In this document: piece after piece, positions 16,783 through 24,192 of the stretch
How the letters are laid out: every line of letters begins with the position of its first letter
Position numbering within the stretch: the stretch's first letter is position 1
Source of the DNA: Methylovirgula sp.
GTDB taxonomy: Bacteria; Pseudomonadota; Alphaproteobacteria; Rhizobiales; Beijerinckiaceae
Direction of reading: 5' to 3'
NCBI RefSeq assembly: GCF_037200945.1
Contig: NZ_JBBCGP010000001.1
Span: 3,036,501 to 3,100,500, forward strand
DNA length: 64,000 nucleotides
Notes under the pieces: model-generated
What the model was told of the DNA's origin: nothing
Databases searched by the model: none
What the model saw: only the letters and a program-made list of their open reading frames with translations
Program-made: the position numbers and the translations under genes

Positions 16783-18141
16783 TTACGCAGCTTGCGCAGC
16801 GGCGTCCCGCACCCACGACGCAATGGATATCAGATCGGCATCTCGGCGAGCATATCCAATTAACTGCAAGCCGAGAGGTAAGCGCGCCTCTTCAAGCAAT
16901 GGAAGGGACAGCGCCGGGACACCAAGCAAGGACGCAACGACAGCGAAGATTGGATCTCCCGTTGACGCAAGTCCAAGTAGCGCTGCCCCCGGAGCCGAGA
17001 GTGTGAGGCAAGCGCCGCAATCCGCGGCCAAGCGCGCATAAAGCGAACGAACCCTGTGGCGCTTTTCGAGCGCCGCCACATAATCTGCAAGGGACATGGA
17101 CTCTGCCTCAACAAGCCGCTTTTGCATTGCGGCGCTGAGCTTTTCCTTGTCGCGCTCGGCATATGTGTTCAGGGGCCAGCGAGATTCCCACGCGTTGATA
17201 ATCTGCGAAAGACGAAGGGAGTCGGAGATTGCGTCTTCAATTTCCTGCAATAAGGGCAGGGATGAACGGTGTAAAATCCGAACGCCCGTACGTTCGAGCG
17301 TCCTCAAGAATTCATTGAGCTGGACCTTCGAAGCGTCCGATGCCCGTGTCCAACCCGCCGTTTCGAGCATGGCAAGTGCCTTGGGCCTGGTAGGGCTTAA
17401 CGCCTGAAAGGTTCCGCTTAAGGGCGCGAAGCCGGGATCACCTCCCGAGCGTCGAACAAGTTCAAGCGCCACTTGCCAGGTATCCGGGAGACTTGCGCCC
17501 AGTACACCAAGGCAGCTTTGGCTCATGTAATCGTGGCTTCCGCCGCGATTTAAGGCCCCGACAGTTGGCTTGTATCCCACGCAGCCGCAATAGCTCGCTG
17601 GCCGGATGATCGATCCAATGACCTGGGTTCCAAGGCCAGCGCCTATGATGCCGGCGCCTGTTGCTGCCGCAGACCCGCTGCTTGAGCCGCCGGGCGTTCG
17701 ATTGAAGTCCCATGGATTGCGCGTCGCGCCGGGTTCGGTCGCGGCGAATTCGGTGGTTACGGTTTTGCCCAGGATCACGCCGCCCGCTTCGCGAAGTGCG
17801 AAAACACTCGCGGCATCCCGGCCGGATTGCCAACCAGAGAACAAAGGCGAGCCCATGCCGGTCGGCAGGCCGATGGTTTCGATGACGTCCTTGATCCCGA
17901 GCGGCATGCCGTCGATGGATGAATGAGGGCGTCCGGCGCGCCATCTGTCGGACGAGGCATCGGTCTGCCGGCGGGCGCCCTCAATGTCGAGAACTTCGAA
18001 CGCGCGAATATCCGGCTCCGCCGTGGCAGCGATCTCAAGGGAACGCTCCAGGAAGCGGCGCGGCGTAGAGGTGCCGTTCACAAAAGCTTGCGTCTCCGCA
18101 ACGTACGATCGCAGTTCAGGTCGAAACGTCTGGTCGGGCAC
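16783..18141 (-). CDS. Amidase signature family protein
   Basis: A 452-residue amidase-signature hydrolase. The Ser-cisSer-Lys triad is visible: Lys in GIKDVIE near residue 84, the cis-Ser region GGSSSGSAAA near 158, and the nucleophile Ser in GTQVIGSIIRPASYCG near 180. The family cleaves amides to acid and ammonia. The start is GTG (18139–18141), with AGGA about 12 bases upstream and the decarboxylase-like stop only 6 bases away, so the two are cotranscribed. Within this cluster it could release a carboxylate from an aromatic amide before or after ring attack. Substrate unknown; aryl or malonamide substrates cannot be separated by eye. Confidence 0.88.
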   Translation of the reverse strand: MPDQTFRPELRSYVAETQAFVNGTSTPRRFLERSLEIAATAEPDIRAFEVLDIEGARRQTDASSDRWRAGRPHSSIDGMPLGIKDVIETIGLPTGMGSPLFSGWQSGRDAASVFALREAGGVILGKTVTTEFAATEPGATRNPWDFNRTPGGSSSGSAAATGAGIIGAGLGTQVIGSIIRPASYCGCVGYKPTVGALNRGGSHDYMSQSCLGVLGASLPDTWQVALELVRRSGGDPGFAPLSGTFQALSPTRPKALAMLETAGWTRASDASKVQLNEFLRTLERTGVRILHRSSLPLLQEIEDAISDSLRLSQIINAWESRWPLNTYAERDKEKLSAAMQKRLVEAESMSLADYVAALEKRHRVRSLYARLAADCGACLTLSAPGAALLGLASTGDPIFAVVASLLGVPALSLPLLEEARLPLGLQLIGYARRDADLISIASWVRDAAAQAA

Positions 18142-18147
18142 GTGAAG

Positions 18148-19143
18148 TTATGTCCTGGAGATTTCGAAGACCGAAGGATGGAATATTTCTTTGATATCGA
18201 GCTCGCGTGCGGCGAGACCCTGCTCGTAGGAATAGCGCACGAGCGTCTTGATCTCATGCGCGGATTCGGCAATGCCGTAGCGCCAGAAATTTTGTCCCAT
18301 CAGGTCTTTGGCGTCCTGCAGGTTTACTTCTGGCCAAGGCAGGGTTAGGCGCGCTACGGCCTGTTCGGCCATTTCTTGAATCGCGACGTCTTTTGCCTGA
18401 CAGAAGGCCTTGTACACGGTCGCCGGAAGCCAAGGGAATTGCTCGACCAACGATTTCTTGATGCCCACAACATGCATGATCGGAAAGATTTTCGTCCGGC
18501 TATAATAGTCGCTTTCAACGGCGCGAAAGTTCGGAAAAATCAAACCGACGTTAGGCGCGCCCTTGACATAGCACGACAATTCGCGGGCGCTGAACACGGC
18601 GTCGAGCTCGCCATCCGCCAGCATTTTGTTGAGTGTCTTATCGGATGAGATCGGTTGCAGGTCCACCCCAGGCGGCAGTGTCAGAGGCGTTCTCTCATCG
18701 CGCCCGGGTTCTTCCTGGCCGCCTGTACGCCAATGAATGTCCGCGGGGTCGACCGAATATTCTTCCTTGAATATCCCGCGCATCCAGACATTGGCCGTTT
18801 GCTGATATTCGGGAAGCCCGACGAGCTTGCCCTTAAGATCCGCAGGGCCGCGGATGCCGCGATCGGTCCGAATAAAAATGCTCGAATGACGGAAATGGCG
18901 GGAGACAAAGGCGGGGATGGCGACATAGGGGCAGCGATCGCGAGAAGTTTGCATCAGATAACTGTTAAAAGAGATCTCCGCGATATCGAAATCCGCATAC
19001 CGGAAAGCGCGGAAGAACAGCTCTTCAGGTTCCAGGGCGAGATATGTAACCTCGCAGCCATCGACGGGCACACGGCCATCTTTGATAGCGCGTGTACGAT
19101 CGTAATGGCCGCAGGCGATAGTAATCGGCAACAACTTCGACAT
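18148..19143 (-). CDS. 4,5-dihydroxyphthalate decarboxylase family protein, copy 2
   Basis: A 331-residue member of the dihydroxyphthalate decarboxylase family. It opens ITIACGHYDRTRAIKDGRV, then FDIAEISFNSYLMQ, FRHSSIFIRTDRGI, a GLPEYQQTANVWMRGI segment typical of the family, and IFPIMHVVGIKKSLVE. There is no signal peptide, so it should be cytoplasmic. Adjacent genes encode an amidase, a Pht4-like dehydrogenase and a ring-hydroxylating dioxygenase, which favours a real decarboxylase acting on a dihydroxylated aromatic acid. An ATATTTCACAAT site lies 23 bases upstream. It is a paralogue of 10612–11559. Confidence 0.83.
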   Translation of the reverse strand: MSKLLPITIACGHYDRTRAIKDGRVPVDGCEVTYLALEPEELFFRAFRYADFDIAEISFNSYLMQTSRDRCPYVAIPAFVSRHFRHSSIFIRTDRGIRGPADLKGKLVGLPEYQQTANVWMRGIFKEEYSVDPADIHWRTGGQEEPGRDERTPLTLPPGVDLQPISSDKTLNKMLADGELDAVFSARELSCYVKGAPNVGLIFPNFRAVESDYYSRTKIFPIMHVVGIKKSLVEQFPWLPATVYKAFCQAKDVAIQEMAEQAVARLTLPWPEVNLQDAKDLMGQNFWRYGIAESAHEIKTLVRYSYEQGLAARELDIKEIFHPSVFEISRT

Positions 19144-19164
19144 ATCTTCACCTGAAACTACGTA

Positions 19165-19177
19165 GATATTTCACAAT
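19165..19177. promoter_or_regulatory. Candidate operator before the second decarboxylase-like gene
   Basis: GATATTTCACAAT contains the 12 bp ATATTTCACAAT found identically at 15849–15860. It lies 22 bases upstream of the ATG at 19143 on the minus strand, a natural position for repression. Confidence 0.45.
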
Positions 19178-19285
19178 CATAAAATGCCTTTGAGCAGCCG
19201 GTCAAGCGGATGAGGCGACTTGTGAACCGAGTCGGGTGGCGCGCCCGCATGGCAGCACGTTGTTCCCCACGATCAACAGCGAATT

Positions 19286-20467
19286 TCACGGCGGAAGGAA
19301 AATCTCTCGCCCGTCTTGCGACGATTGCTTGAGAGCGACCAAGGCCTCGACCGTCGCCTTTCCCCAGTTTGCGTTGAATTGCACGGGAGCAGCACGTCGA
19401 ACGGAATTCCACAAAGCATCGAGTGCGTCGCCTTGTCCGGGCCGGCCTTCACCATGATCGACCGGGACGCTCTTCATGCCATGTTCGCCGTAAATTAAGA
19501 GGCCATCGGTCGAAAGGCGGAGGTCGCCGCGCTCGCATGTCACGATCCACACGCCAAAATGCGGCAAAAACGGCTGTTCGATCGGCAGCGAGCGGCCGCC
19601 GAATCCAAGGCTTTCGTGCAATGACGTTTCGGACTGGCGGATTATCGCGGCCTGTCGCGTGGCGCCATGTTTTGTCTTCTTGGAGGCTCCGCCCTCGGCG
19701 ACCCAATAATGGAATTCATCGCTGTCGAAAAAATCATAGCCGCTGTAAGTGAGCGAGGCGGTTACGCCATCCTGGAATTGTAGGAAGGCCATGCAGCATC
19801 CTTCCGCGGGCCGCGTCATATCTAGCGCATTCACGCGAGCACTTATGCTGCGAATTGGGGTCCCCGCGAGGAGCCGCGCAATCTCGACCTGATGCGTAAC
19901 TTGATTGAAAGTGATCCCGCCACCGGTGCCAGCTTTGAATTCGTCGTCCGCGTGCGGCCTATATAAATAATCCGTGTAGTTGAGCGACAAGATCATAACC
20001 AGCCGGCCGAGGTCTCCGCTTTCGATGATTTTGCGCATGGCGCGAACGTTCGGGTCGAACGCGTGCGAATGACCGACGACCACCTTGTATCCGGTCTTTT
20101 CAGTTGCTCGAACAACAGCCTCGCAATCGCGCACGTTCAATGCCAAAGGCTTCTCGACCAATACGTGTTTGCCGTGATCGAGTGCGGTTATTGTCTGCTC
20201 GGCATGGAAGCGATGAGGAGAGGCGATGTAGACGGCCTCGATTTCCTTATCCTTGCAGAGACTATCGAAGTCCTCGTAGCCGGATGCATTGAAGGCATCG
20301 ACAAAGGCCGCACGCGGTCGCGGCAACGGATCCATGCCGGCCGCCAGGATAAAGTGCGGATGATTTCGCGCTGCCCTTATCATAAAGGCGCCAGCGAGCC
20401 CTAATCCGGCTATGCCCAACTTGATCGGGGCACCGCAGCGTTCTTTGAGATTCATACAGAAGTCCAC
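19286..20467 (-). CDS. Gfo/Idh/MocA family oxidoreductase, phthalate dihydrodiol dehydrogenase-like
   Basis: A 393-residue NAD(P)-dependent dehydrogenase. The Rossmann motif GIAGLGLAGAF is near residues 18–28, and the family Lys is in HVLVEKPLALN near residue 100. The C-terminal alpha/beta domain includes GGITFNQVTHQVEIARLL. Its length and the VVGHSHAFDPN segment resemble phthalate 4,5-cis-dihydrodiol dehydrogenase (Pht4/OphB-like). Between dioxygenase and decarboxylase genes, the natural role is rearomatising the cis-dihydrodiol to a dihydroxy compound. An internal ATG at 20455 is a possible start. It lies 13 bases after the dioxygenase beta gene, so operon membership is clear. Confidence 0.82.
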   Translation of the reverse strand: MDFCMNLKERCGAPIKLGIAGLGLAGAFMIRAARNHPHFILAAGMDPLPRPRAAFVDAFNASGYEDFDSLCKDKEIEAVYIASPHRFHAEQTITALDHGKHVLVEKPLALNVRDCEAVVRATEKTGYKVVVGHSHAFDPNVRAMRKIIESGDLGRLVMILSLNYTDYLYRPHADDEFKAGTGGGITFNQVTHQVEIARLLAGTPIRSISARVNALDMTRPAEGCCMAFLQFQDGVTASLTYSGYDFFDSDEFHYWVAEGGASKKTKHGATRQAAIIRQSETSLHESLGFGGRSLPIEQPFLPHFGVWIVTCERGDLRLSTDGLLIYGEHGMKSVPVDHGEGRPGQGDALDALWNSVRRAAPVQFNANWGKATVEALVALKQSSQDGREIFLPP

Positions 20468-20480
20468 ATCCGTATATCGA

Positions 20481-21002
20481 TCAGAGCAAAGTGCTCAGCG
20501 TGCCCTCGAACAGGACAGCCTGGTCGAGACGAACGTCGCGACGGGCAATCCTGAAATCGTCGCCTAGACGGCGTATCAAATCGTGCCGCTTGCCCACGTA
20601 AAAGGATCCTTCCTCGTTGCCGTTGCGCGCCCGGAAGGTAAGAATAGAGGATTCCAGCGAGATTTCGCTCGGATCATCTTGATGGAAAGCTTCGACATTG
20701 GTCACAAATCGGCGCGTTAGGGAGGGTGGATTCTCGGCGCGGGATAATCTCGCCGTGCTGATTTGTTCTACCCGCTTACGAAGTTCGACTGGGCCTTCGT
20801 CGATGATCGTCGAATCTGCATCGGGCGCTCCGCTATCGCGCATTGACCTTATGCGAACGCGATATTGCAGGTCGTCGGAGAAGAGCGTTAGCCAGCCCTT
20901 GTAGTCGCGCCGATCCAACAGTTTCGCCTCGCGATAAAGAAGGCGCTGTAACGCGACGTACAAAGCCATTTCGACGGGTTGCGAGTCCGGCTTGGTCGTC
21001 AT
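20481..21002 (-). CDS. Aromatic-ring-hydroxylating dioxygenase, beta subunit
   Basis: A 173-residue small subunit of a Rieske non-haem iron oxygenase, with the SnoaL/NTF2-like fold of this family. Family signs are the N-terminal LYREAKLLDRRDYKGWLTLFSDDLQYRV, the RFVTNVE segment near residue 102 and the closing FRIARRDVRLDQAVL. The beta subunit stabilises the alpha3beta3 hexamer. It is translated directly after alpha (19-bp gap). Classic phthalate 4,5-dioxygenase lacks a beta subunit, so this pairing points to another substrate class, such as benzoate-, terephthalate- or biphenyl-like. Confidence 0.88.
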   Translation of the reverse strand: MTTKPDSQPVEMALYVALQRLLYREAKLLDRRDYKGWLTLFSDDLQYRVRIRSMRDSGAPDADSTIIDEGPVELRKRVEQISTARLSRAENPPSLTRRFVTNVEAFHQDDPSEISLESSILTFRARNGNEEGSFYVGKRHDLIRRLGDDFRIARRDVRLDQAVLFEGTLSTLL

Positions 21003-21021
21003 TAAATAGTCTCCGTTCCAG

Positions 21022-22326
21022 TTACACCGCGACGTTCATAAGGCGGCTCCACTGGCGCATGAATTCGAACTGCGCCACTTCGGTGTCCGCAGGTCGGTAA
21101 ACACGCCCAGGCCATTTGGAGTCCGCCTCTGCGTTGTGGAGATAGGGCAGGGCGGTGTGGAAGCTGTAAGGATAACGGGCAGCAATTGGATTATTGCTGG
21201 CCAAGGTCGCAGAGGCCCAAAGCTCCACGTCATCCTGCTCAAAGACGCCCGCCGCGCCGAAATTATGAATGCCCTTACGCAGCACGTCCGCTTTGTATTC
21301 AGCGGAAGCCTCCCGCTCGGCGAGTACCCAGCTTAATACCTCCATCTCTGTCCCGCTGATGGGGTTCCATTGCCGCATGATGACAGCCTTCTGCGCCGGC
21401 CCGACCTGCGTTTCGATAAACGAAAGGTTCGGAAAAATCGTGCCGACGATGACCCGCAGATTTCGCAGCATTTCTCGCTGACTTGACGTGATACTCGTGT
21501 AAAGCGCCTCAAGCGCCGGCGGATGCGTTTGATAAGCCTCAGCGGGCAAGCCCGGCGCGAGATAGGTCAAGGTGCAGCCGTGCCCTTGGTCCGTCGAAAC
21601 CTGGAAGCTGTTTTCGGCGGCGGTCGCAAAGCCTGCGCGTGCCGCGCGTACCGGGTCCAGCGTGAGAGGACCAGTGTGCGTGGTCAAAACATGCTGCGAA
21701 TCGCCGACAAAATTAAGTGCGCCGACCTTCCAATTACACCGTGTACGCCACCGATGCGGTGGTGAAAGAACCTCCATCCCCAAGGGAGAGCGCGCCAGAA
21801 ATGGATCAAGATACCACGCGAAATCGCCCAGGTAATCCGTCAAGCTTGTGACATCTGAATTCCAGGAGCCAAAGACGAGGCCTTTGTAGCGCTCCAATCG
21901 TGGAACTTTGGGCAAGCTCAAATCGGAGAACTTGAAGTCTGGCGGGAAATGCTGGTCGAAAGTGGTTGTGACCAACTCGCCGGAGCGAGCGTATGTCCAA
22001 CCGTGATAGGGGCAAACAAAGCGGCGAGCGTTTCCCGAATCGCTGCGGCAGAGCTGCGCGCCGCGATGCCGACAGCTATTCAAAAGCGCGTGAATTTGCC
22101 CGTCTTCATCGCGCGTGACAACGACCTGCGCGCTGCCAAGCGCGCGGACAACAAAATCACCCGTATTTGGGATCTCGGTTTCGTGACAGAGAAATACCCA
22201 GGATCGGTAGAAAATTCGATCCATCTCAAGACGGAAGACGTCGTCCGCAACAAAAACCTCGCGACTTACGGTACCGGCGTTTTCGTCAACCCACGCTATC
22301 TTTGATCCGCCACCGCATAAATCCAT
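21022..22326 (-). CDS. Aromatic-ring-hydroxylating dioxygenase, alpha subunit
   Basis: Catalytic subunit of about 434 residues. The N-terminal Rieske domain has Cys85-x-His87 (SCRHRG) and Cys105-x2-His108 (CPYHGW). The C-terminal domain binds mononuclear iron through the NFVGDSQHVLTTH motif (Asp and two His near residues 205–214), with EQDDVELW later supplying the family Asp. It adds both atoms of O2 to an aromatic ring. ATG is at 22326; a GTG two codons upstream (22332) is possible. It is the first gene of alpha-beta-dehydrogenase on the minus strand, with a candidate operator just upstream. The substrate cannot be read from sequence. Confidence 0.9.
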   Translation of the reverse strand: MDLCGGGSKIAWVDENAGTVSREVFVADDVFRLEMDRIFYRSWVFLCHETEIPNTGDFVVRALGSAQVVVTRDEDGQIHALLNSCRHRGAQLCRSDSGNARRFVCPYHGWTYARSGELVTTTFDQHFPPDFKFSDLSLPKVPRLERYKGLVFGSWNSDVTSLTDYLGDFAWYLDPFLARSPLGMEVLSPPHRWRTRCNWKVGALNFVGDSQHVLTTHTGPLTLDPVRAARAGFATAAENSFQVSTDQGHGCTLTYLAPGLPAEAYQTHPPALEALYTSITSSQREMLRNLRVIVGTIFPNLSFIETQVGPAQKAVIMRQWNPISGTEMEVLSWVLAEREASAEYKADVLRKGIHNFGAAGVFEQDDVELWASATLASNNPIAARYPYSFHTALPYLHNAEADSKWPGRVYRPADTEVAQFEFMRQWSRLMNVAV

Positions 22327-22336
22327 CGCCACACCA

Positions 22337-22360
22337 GTGAAATATTACTGTATTGTCACG
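22337..22360. promoter_or_regulatory. Candidate operator upstream of the dioxygenase alpha gene
   Basis: GTGAAATATTAC (22337–22348) is the exact inverse of the 12 bp at 15846–15857. It is followed by TATTGTCAC, giving an imperfect inverted repeat of about 23 bp. It lies 10–35 bases before the alpha-subunit start and in the gap to the GntR gene at 22472. Confidence 0.5.
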
Positions 22361-22471
22361 ACGCTAACCGATAGAGGAAGGACTGGCAAGAGGCGCCTAC
22401 CAACCCCAGCACCGCCAAAGCAAAGATGTTCAGTGTTGTGTGTGAAGGGTGCGGAAGCGGGCGCGGCCCAC

Positions 22472-23278
22472 CTAGCTGGCGTCGCGAGATATCGCCGGTT
22501 GATCCAGGAAAGAAAGATGCCGGGTGACACTTTGGCGGAAGGAATCGATGTGCAGTTGCATCACCTGTTTTGCCATTTCAGCGTCTCGATTGCGGACAGC
22601 ATCAAGAATCATCTCATGTTGCTTCTGAAAGTCGGTGTGATGTTCGGAGGTGAAAGAGACGAACCAAAAACGCAGCGATCGTTCGTTGAGCCGCTTCAGC
22701 AAATCGATAAGTTCATCATTGCCGGCGGCATGTGCGAGGCCTAAATGAAAGTCGCGGTCCAGCGTCATCATCAAGTGAACATCGCGTGCGGCTATGGCGT
22801 CCCGCGCCCGCGCTATAATCTCGCTCAGAAACCTGATATCGGCGTCACTGGCGCGTTCAGCGGCCAAGCGTGCGCAATAGCTCTCATTGACTGCGCGCAC
22901 CTCAACGAGATTCAGGACTTCTCGCAGGATCAAGGGGCGTACGATCGCGCCTCTGCGAGGAATGATTTCGATCATTCCCTCGATGCGAAGGCGATCCAGC
23001 GCTTGATGAACCGGCGTACGGCCAACCCCGATGAGCGCCGCAACAGCAGCTTCGTTTATGTAGGAACCCGGCTTGAACTCGCACGTAATGATGCGATGCT
23101 TGATGTCTTCATATGCGGTGTCGCGCATGGTTTCAGTGGTCGAGTCGGCGGCGCTCGTAATGCGACGCTGTCCGCTTCGACTTCGCTTCTGAGGCATCTT
23201 AGTCACAAGGAAATCCCGCGTCGGCTTTTGATCGCATCGACTGTCGCTCCCGGAATCGTCGCGGAGGCTATTAATCAA
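22472..23278 (-). CDS. GntR family transcriptional regulator, FCD domain
   Basis: A GntR/FCD regulator of 268 residues from the longest start. A better start may be MPQKRS at 23197, since the first 27 residues look unlike the paralogue. The winged helix (AYEDIKHRIITCEFKPGSYI, VGRTPVHQALDRLRIEGMIEIIPRRG) is followed by the FCD domain with DRDFHLGLAHAAGNDEL and ERSLRFWFVSF. It is strongly similar over its length to the protein at 16037–16765, suggesting duplication. It lies just downstream of the dioxygenase promoter region and is divergent from the ferredoxin gene, so it is the best candidate regulator of both. Confidence 0.87.
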   Translation of the reverse strand: MINSLRDDSGSDSRCDQKPTRDFLVTKMPQKRSRSGQRRITSAADSTTETMRDTAYEDIKHRIITCEFKPGSYINEAAVAALIGVGRTPVHQALDRLRIEGMIEIIPRRGAIVRPLILREVLNLVEVRAVNESYCARLAAERASDADIRFLSEIIARARDAIAARDVHLMMTLDRDFHLGLAHAAGNDELIDLLKRLNERSLRFWFVSFTSEHHTDFQKQHEMILDAVRNRDAEMAKQVMQLHIDSFRQSVTRHLSFLDQPAISRDAS

Positions 23279-23316
23279 TCATCGTGAGTACTACACTGGC
23301 AAGTAAAGATGCAACA

Positions 23317-23328
23317 GTGAAATCTCAC
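23317..23328. promoter_or_regulatory. Candidate operator between gntR and the ferredoxin gene
   Basis: GTGAAATCTCAC (GTGA and TCAC inverted around AATC) lies 80–90 bases before the ferredoxin start and 39 bases upstream of the longest gntR start. It shares GTGAAAT with the site at 22337. Confidence 0.35.
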
Positions 23329-23407
23329 AGGTTCGAATTAATAAAAGTCAAGACTAGAGATCAATCTTTTCGGAATTAGCTGGCCGCCGAAGGGGAATAA
23401 GGACCCA

Positions 23408-23758
23408 ATGGGAAAAGACCTTATGTCGAGAACTGGGCACGTTGAGTTGTGGATAACCGTAGCGACGCAATCCAAGTTAGCACCGGGGCAAATTTTGGGA
23501 CTTCGGATCGGCGATCGGCACATCGCGATTTATAATGTCGATGGCGAATATTTCGCGACGAATAACGTCTGCACACACGCATTCGCTCTTTTGCACGAAG
23601 GCTATCTGGATGGCCATGTAATCGAATGCCCTCTCCACGGTGGATGTTTCGATATCCGCAATGGAGAAGGGCTCGGCGCACCGATTATCCACGACCTTAA
23701 GACCTACGAGACGCGAATTGTCGGCGACGACATACAAATCAGGTTACCTTCTGAGTGA
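23408..23758 (+). CDS. Rieske [2Fe-2S] ferredoxin, dioxygenase component
   Basis: A 116-residue soluble Rieske ferredoxin. Ligands are Cys55-x-His57 (VCTHAF) and Cys74-x2-His77 (CPLHGG), with FDIRNGEG following as in BphF/NdoA-type proteins. It would pass electrons to the oxygenase alpha subunit. AAGGA precedes the ATG. The nearby dioxygenase genes are on the other strand beyond the GntR gene. No ferredoxin reductase gene is in the window, so a chromosomal reductase or one outside the window is needed. Confidence 0.88.
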   Translation: MGKDLMSRTGHVELWITVATQSKLAPGQILGLRIGDRHIAIYNVDGEYFATNNVCTHAFALLHEGYLDGHVIECPLHGGCFDIRNGEGLGAPIIHDLKTYETRIVGDDIQIRLPSE

Positions 23759-23815
23759 TCCAATTCGACTATCACTGTTTCGAAGCCCTGTTGTCGGTTC
23801 CGGCTTCCTGAAGCG

Positions 23816-24025
23816 CTATTGAGATTCGGAGTCACTGCGCGGCAGTCCCAGTGTGTGATGGACGCGGTGATGCCTAGTGGAACTATTGTCTTGGCCGACA
23901 TGGCGGTGACGCGGGCTGCACTCGGCGGTAGCGCCGGAAGCTACAATGATAACTGCGGCGACCCAAATGAAAGAGATAACTGCGGCGACCCAAATGAAAG
24001 ATCTTACAATTCGGTATTTTGACAT
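23816..24025 (-). CDS. Putative small membrane or exported protein with duplicated hydrophobic segment
   Basis: A 69-codon frame starting MSKYRIVR, with a strong GGAAGGAA ribosome binding site 4 bases before the ATG. The hydrophobic block SFIWVAAVI occurs twice in tandem (from a 27-bp in-frame duplication), followed by IVASGATAE, which resembles a signal-peptide cleavage region. The remainder is His/Arg/Ser-rich and unlike anything I recognise. It could be a small exported protein or a degraded gene; only the start region looks well formed. Confidence 0.35.
   Translation of the reverse strand: MSKYRIVRSFIWVAAVISFIWVAAVIIVASGATAECSPRHRHVGQDNSSTRHHRVHHTLGLPRSDSESQ
23948..24001. repeat. 27-bp tandem duplication
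   Basis: Bases 23948–23974 and 23975–24001 are identical, beginning GATAACTGCGGCGACCC. The unit is nine codons long and keeps the minus-strand frame open. Confidence 0.95.
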
Positions 24026-24192
24026 CGATTCCTTCCTCTTTCTTGGCTCAGCCACAGCCATTCAGCCGAAGTGAGCATAGGGCAGAGGTGGCGGCAGGGA
24101 ATTCAGTTCCACCTCAAAATCTCTTCAATGATCACGAAGTGGTGTTGTGCTGACTGGCGGTAGCAAGTCGGCGATGCGGACCATCTCGAAGG

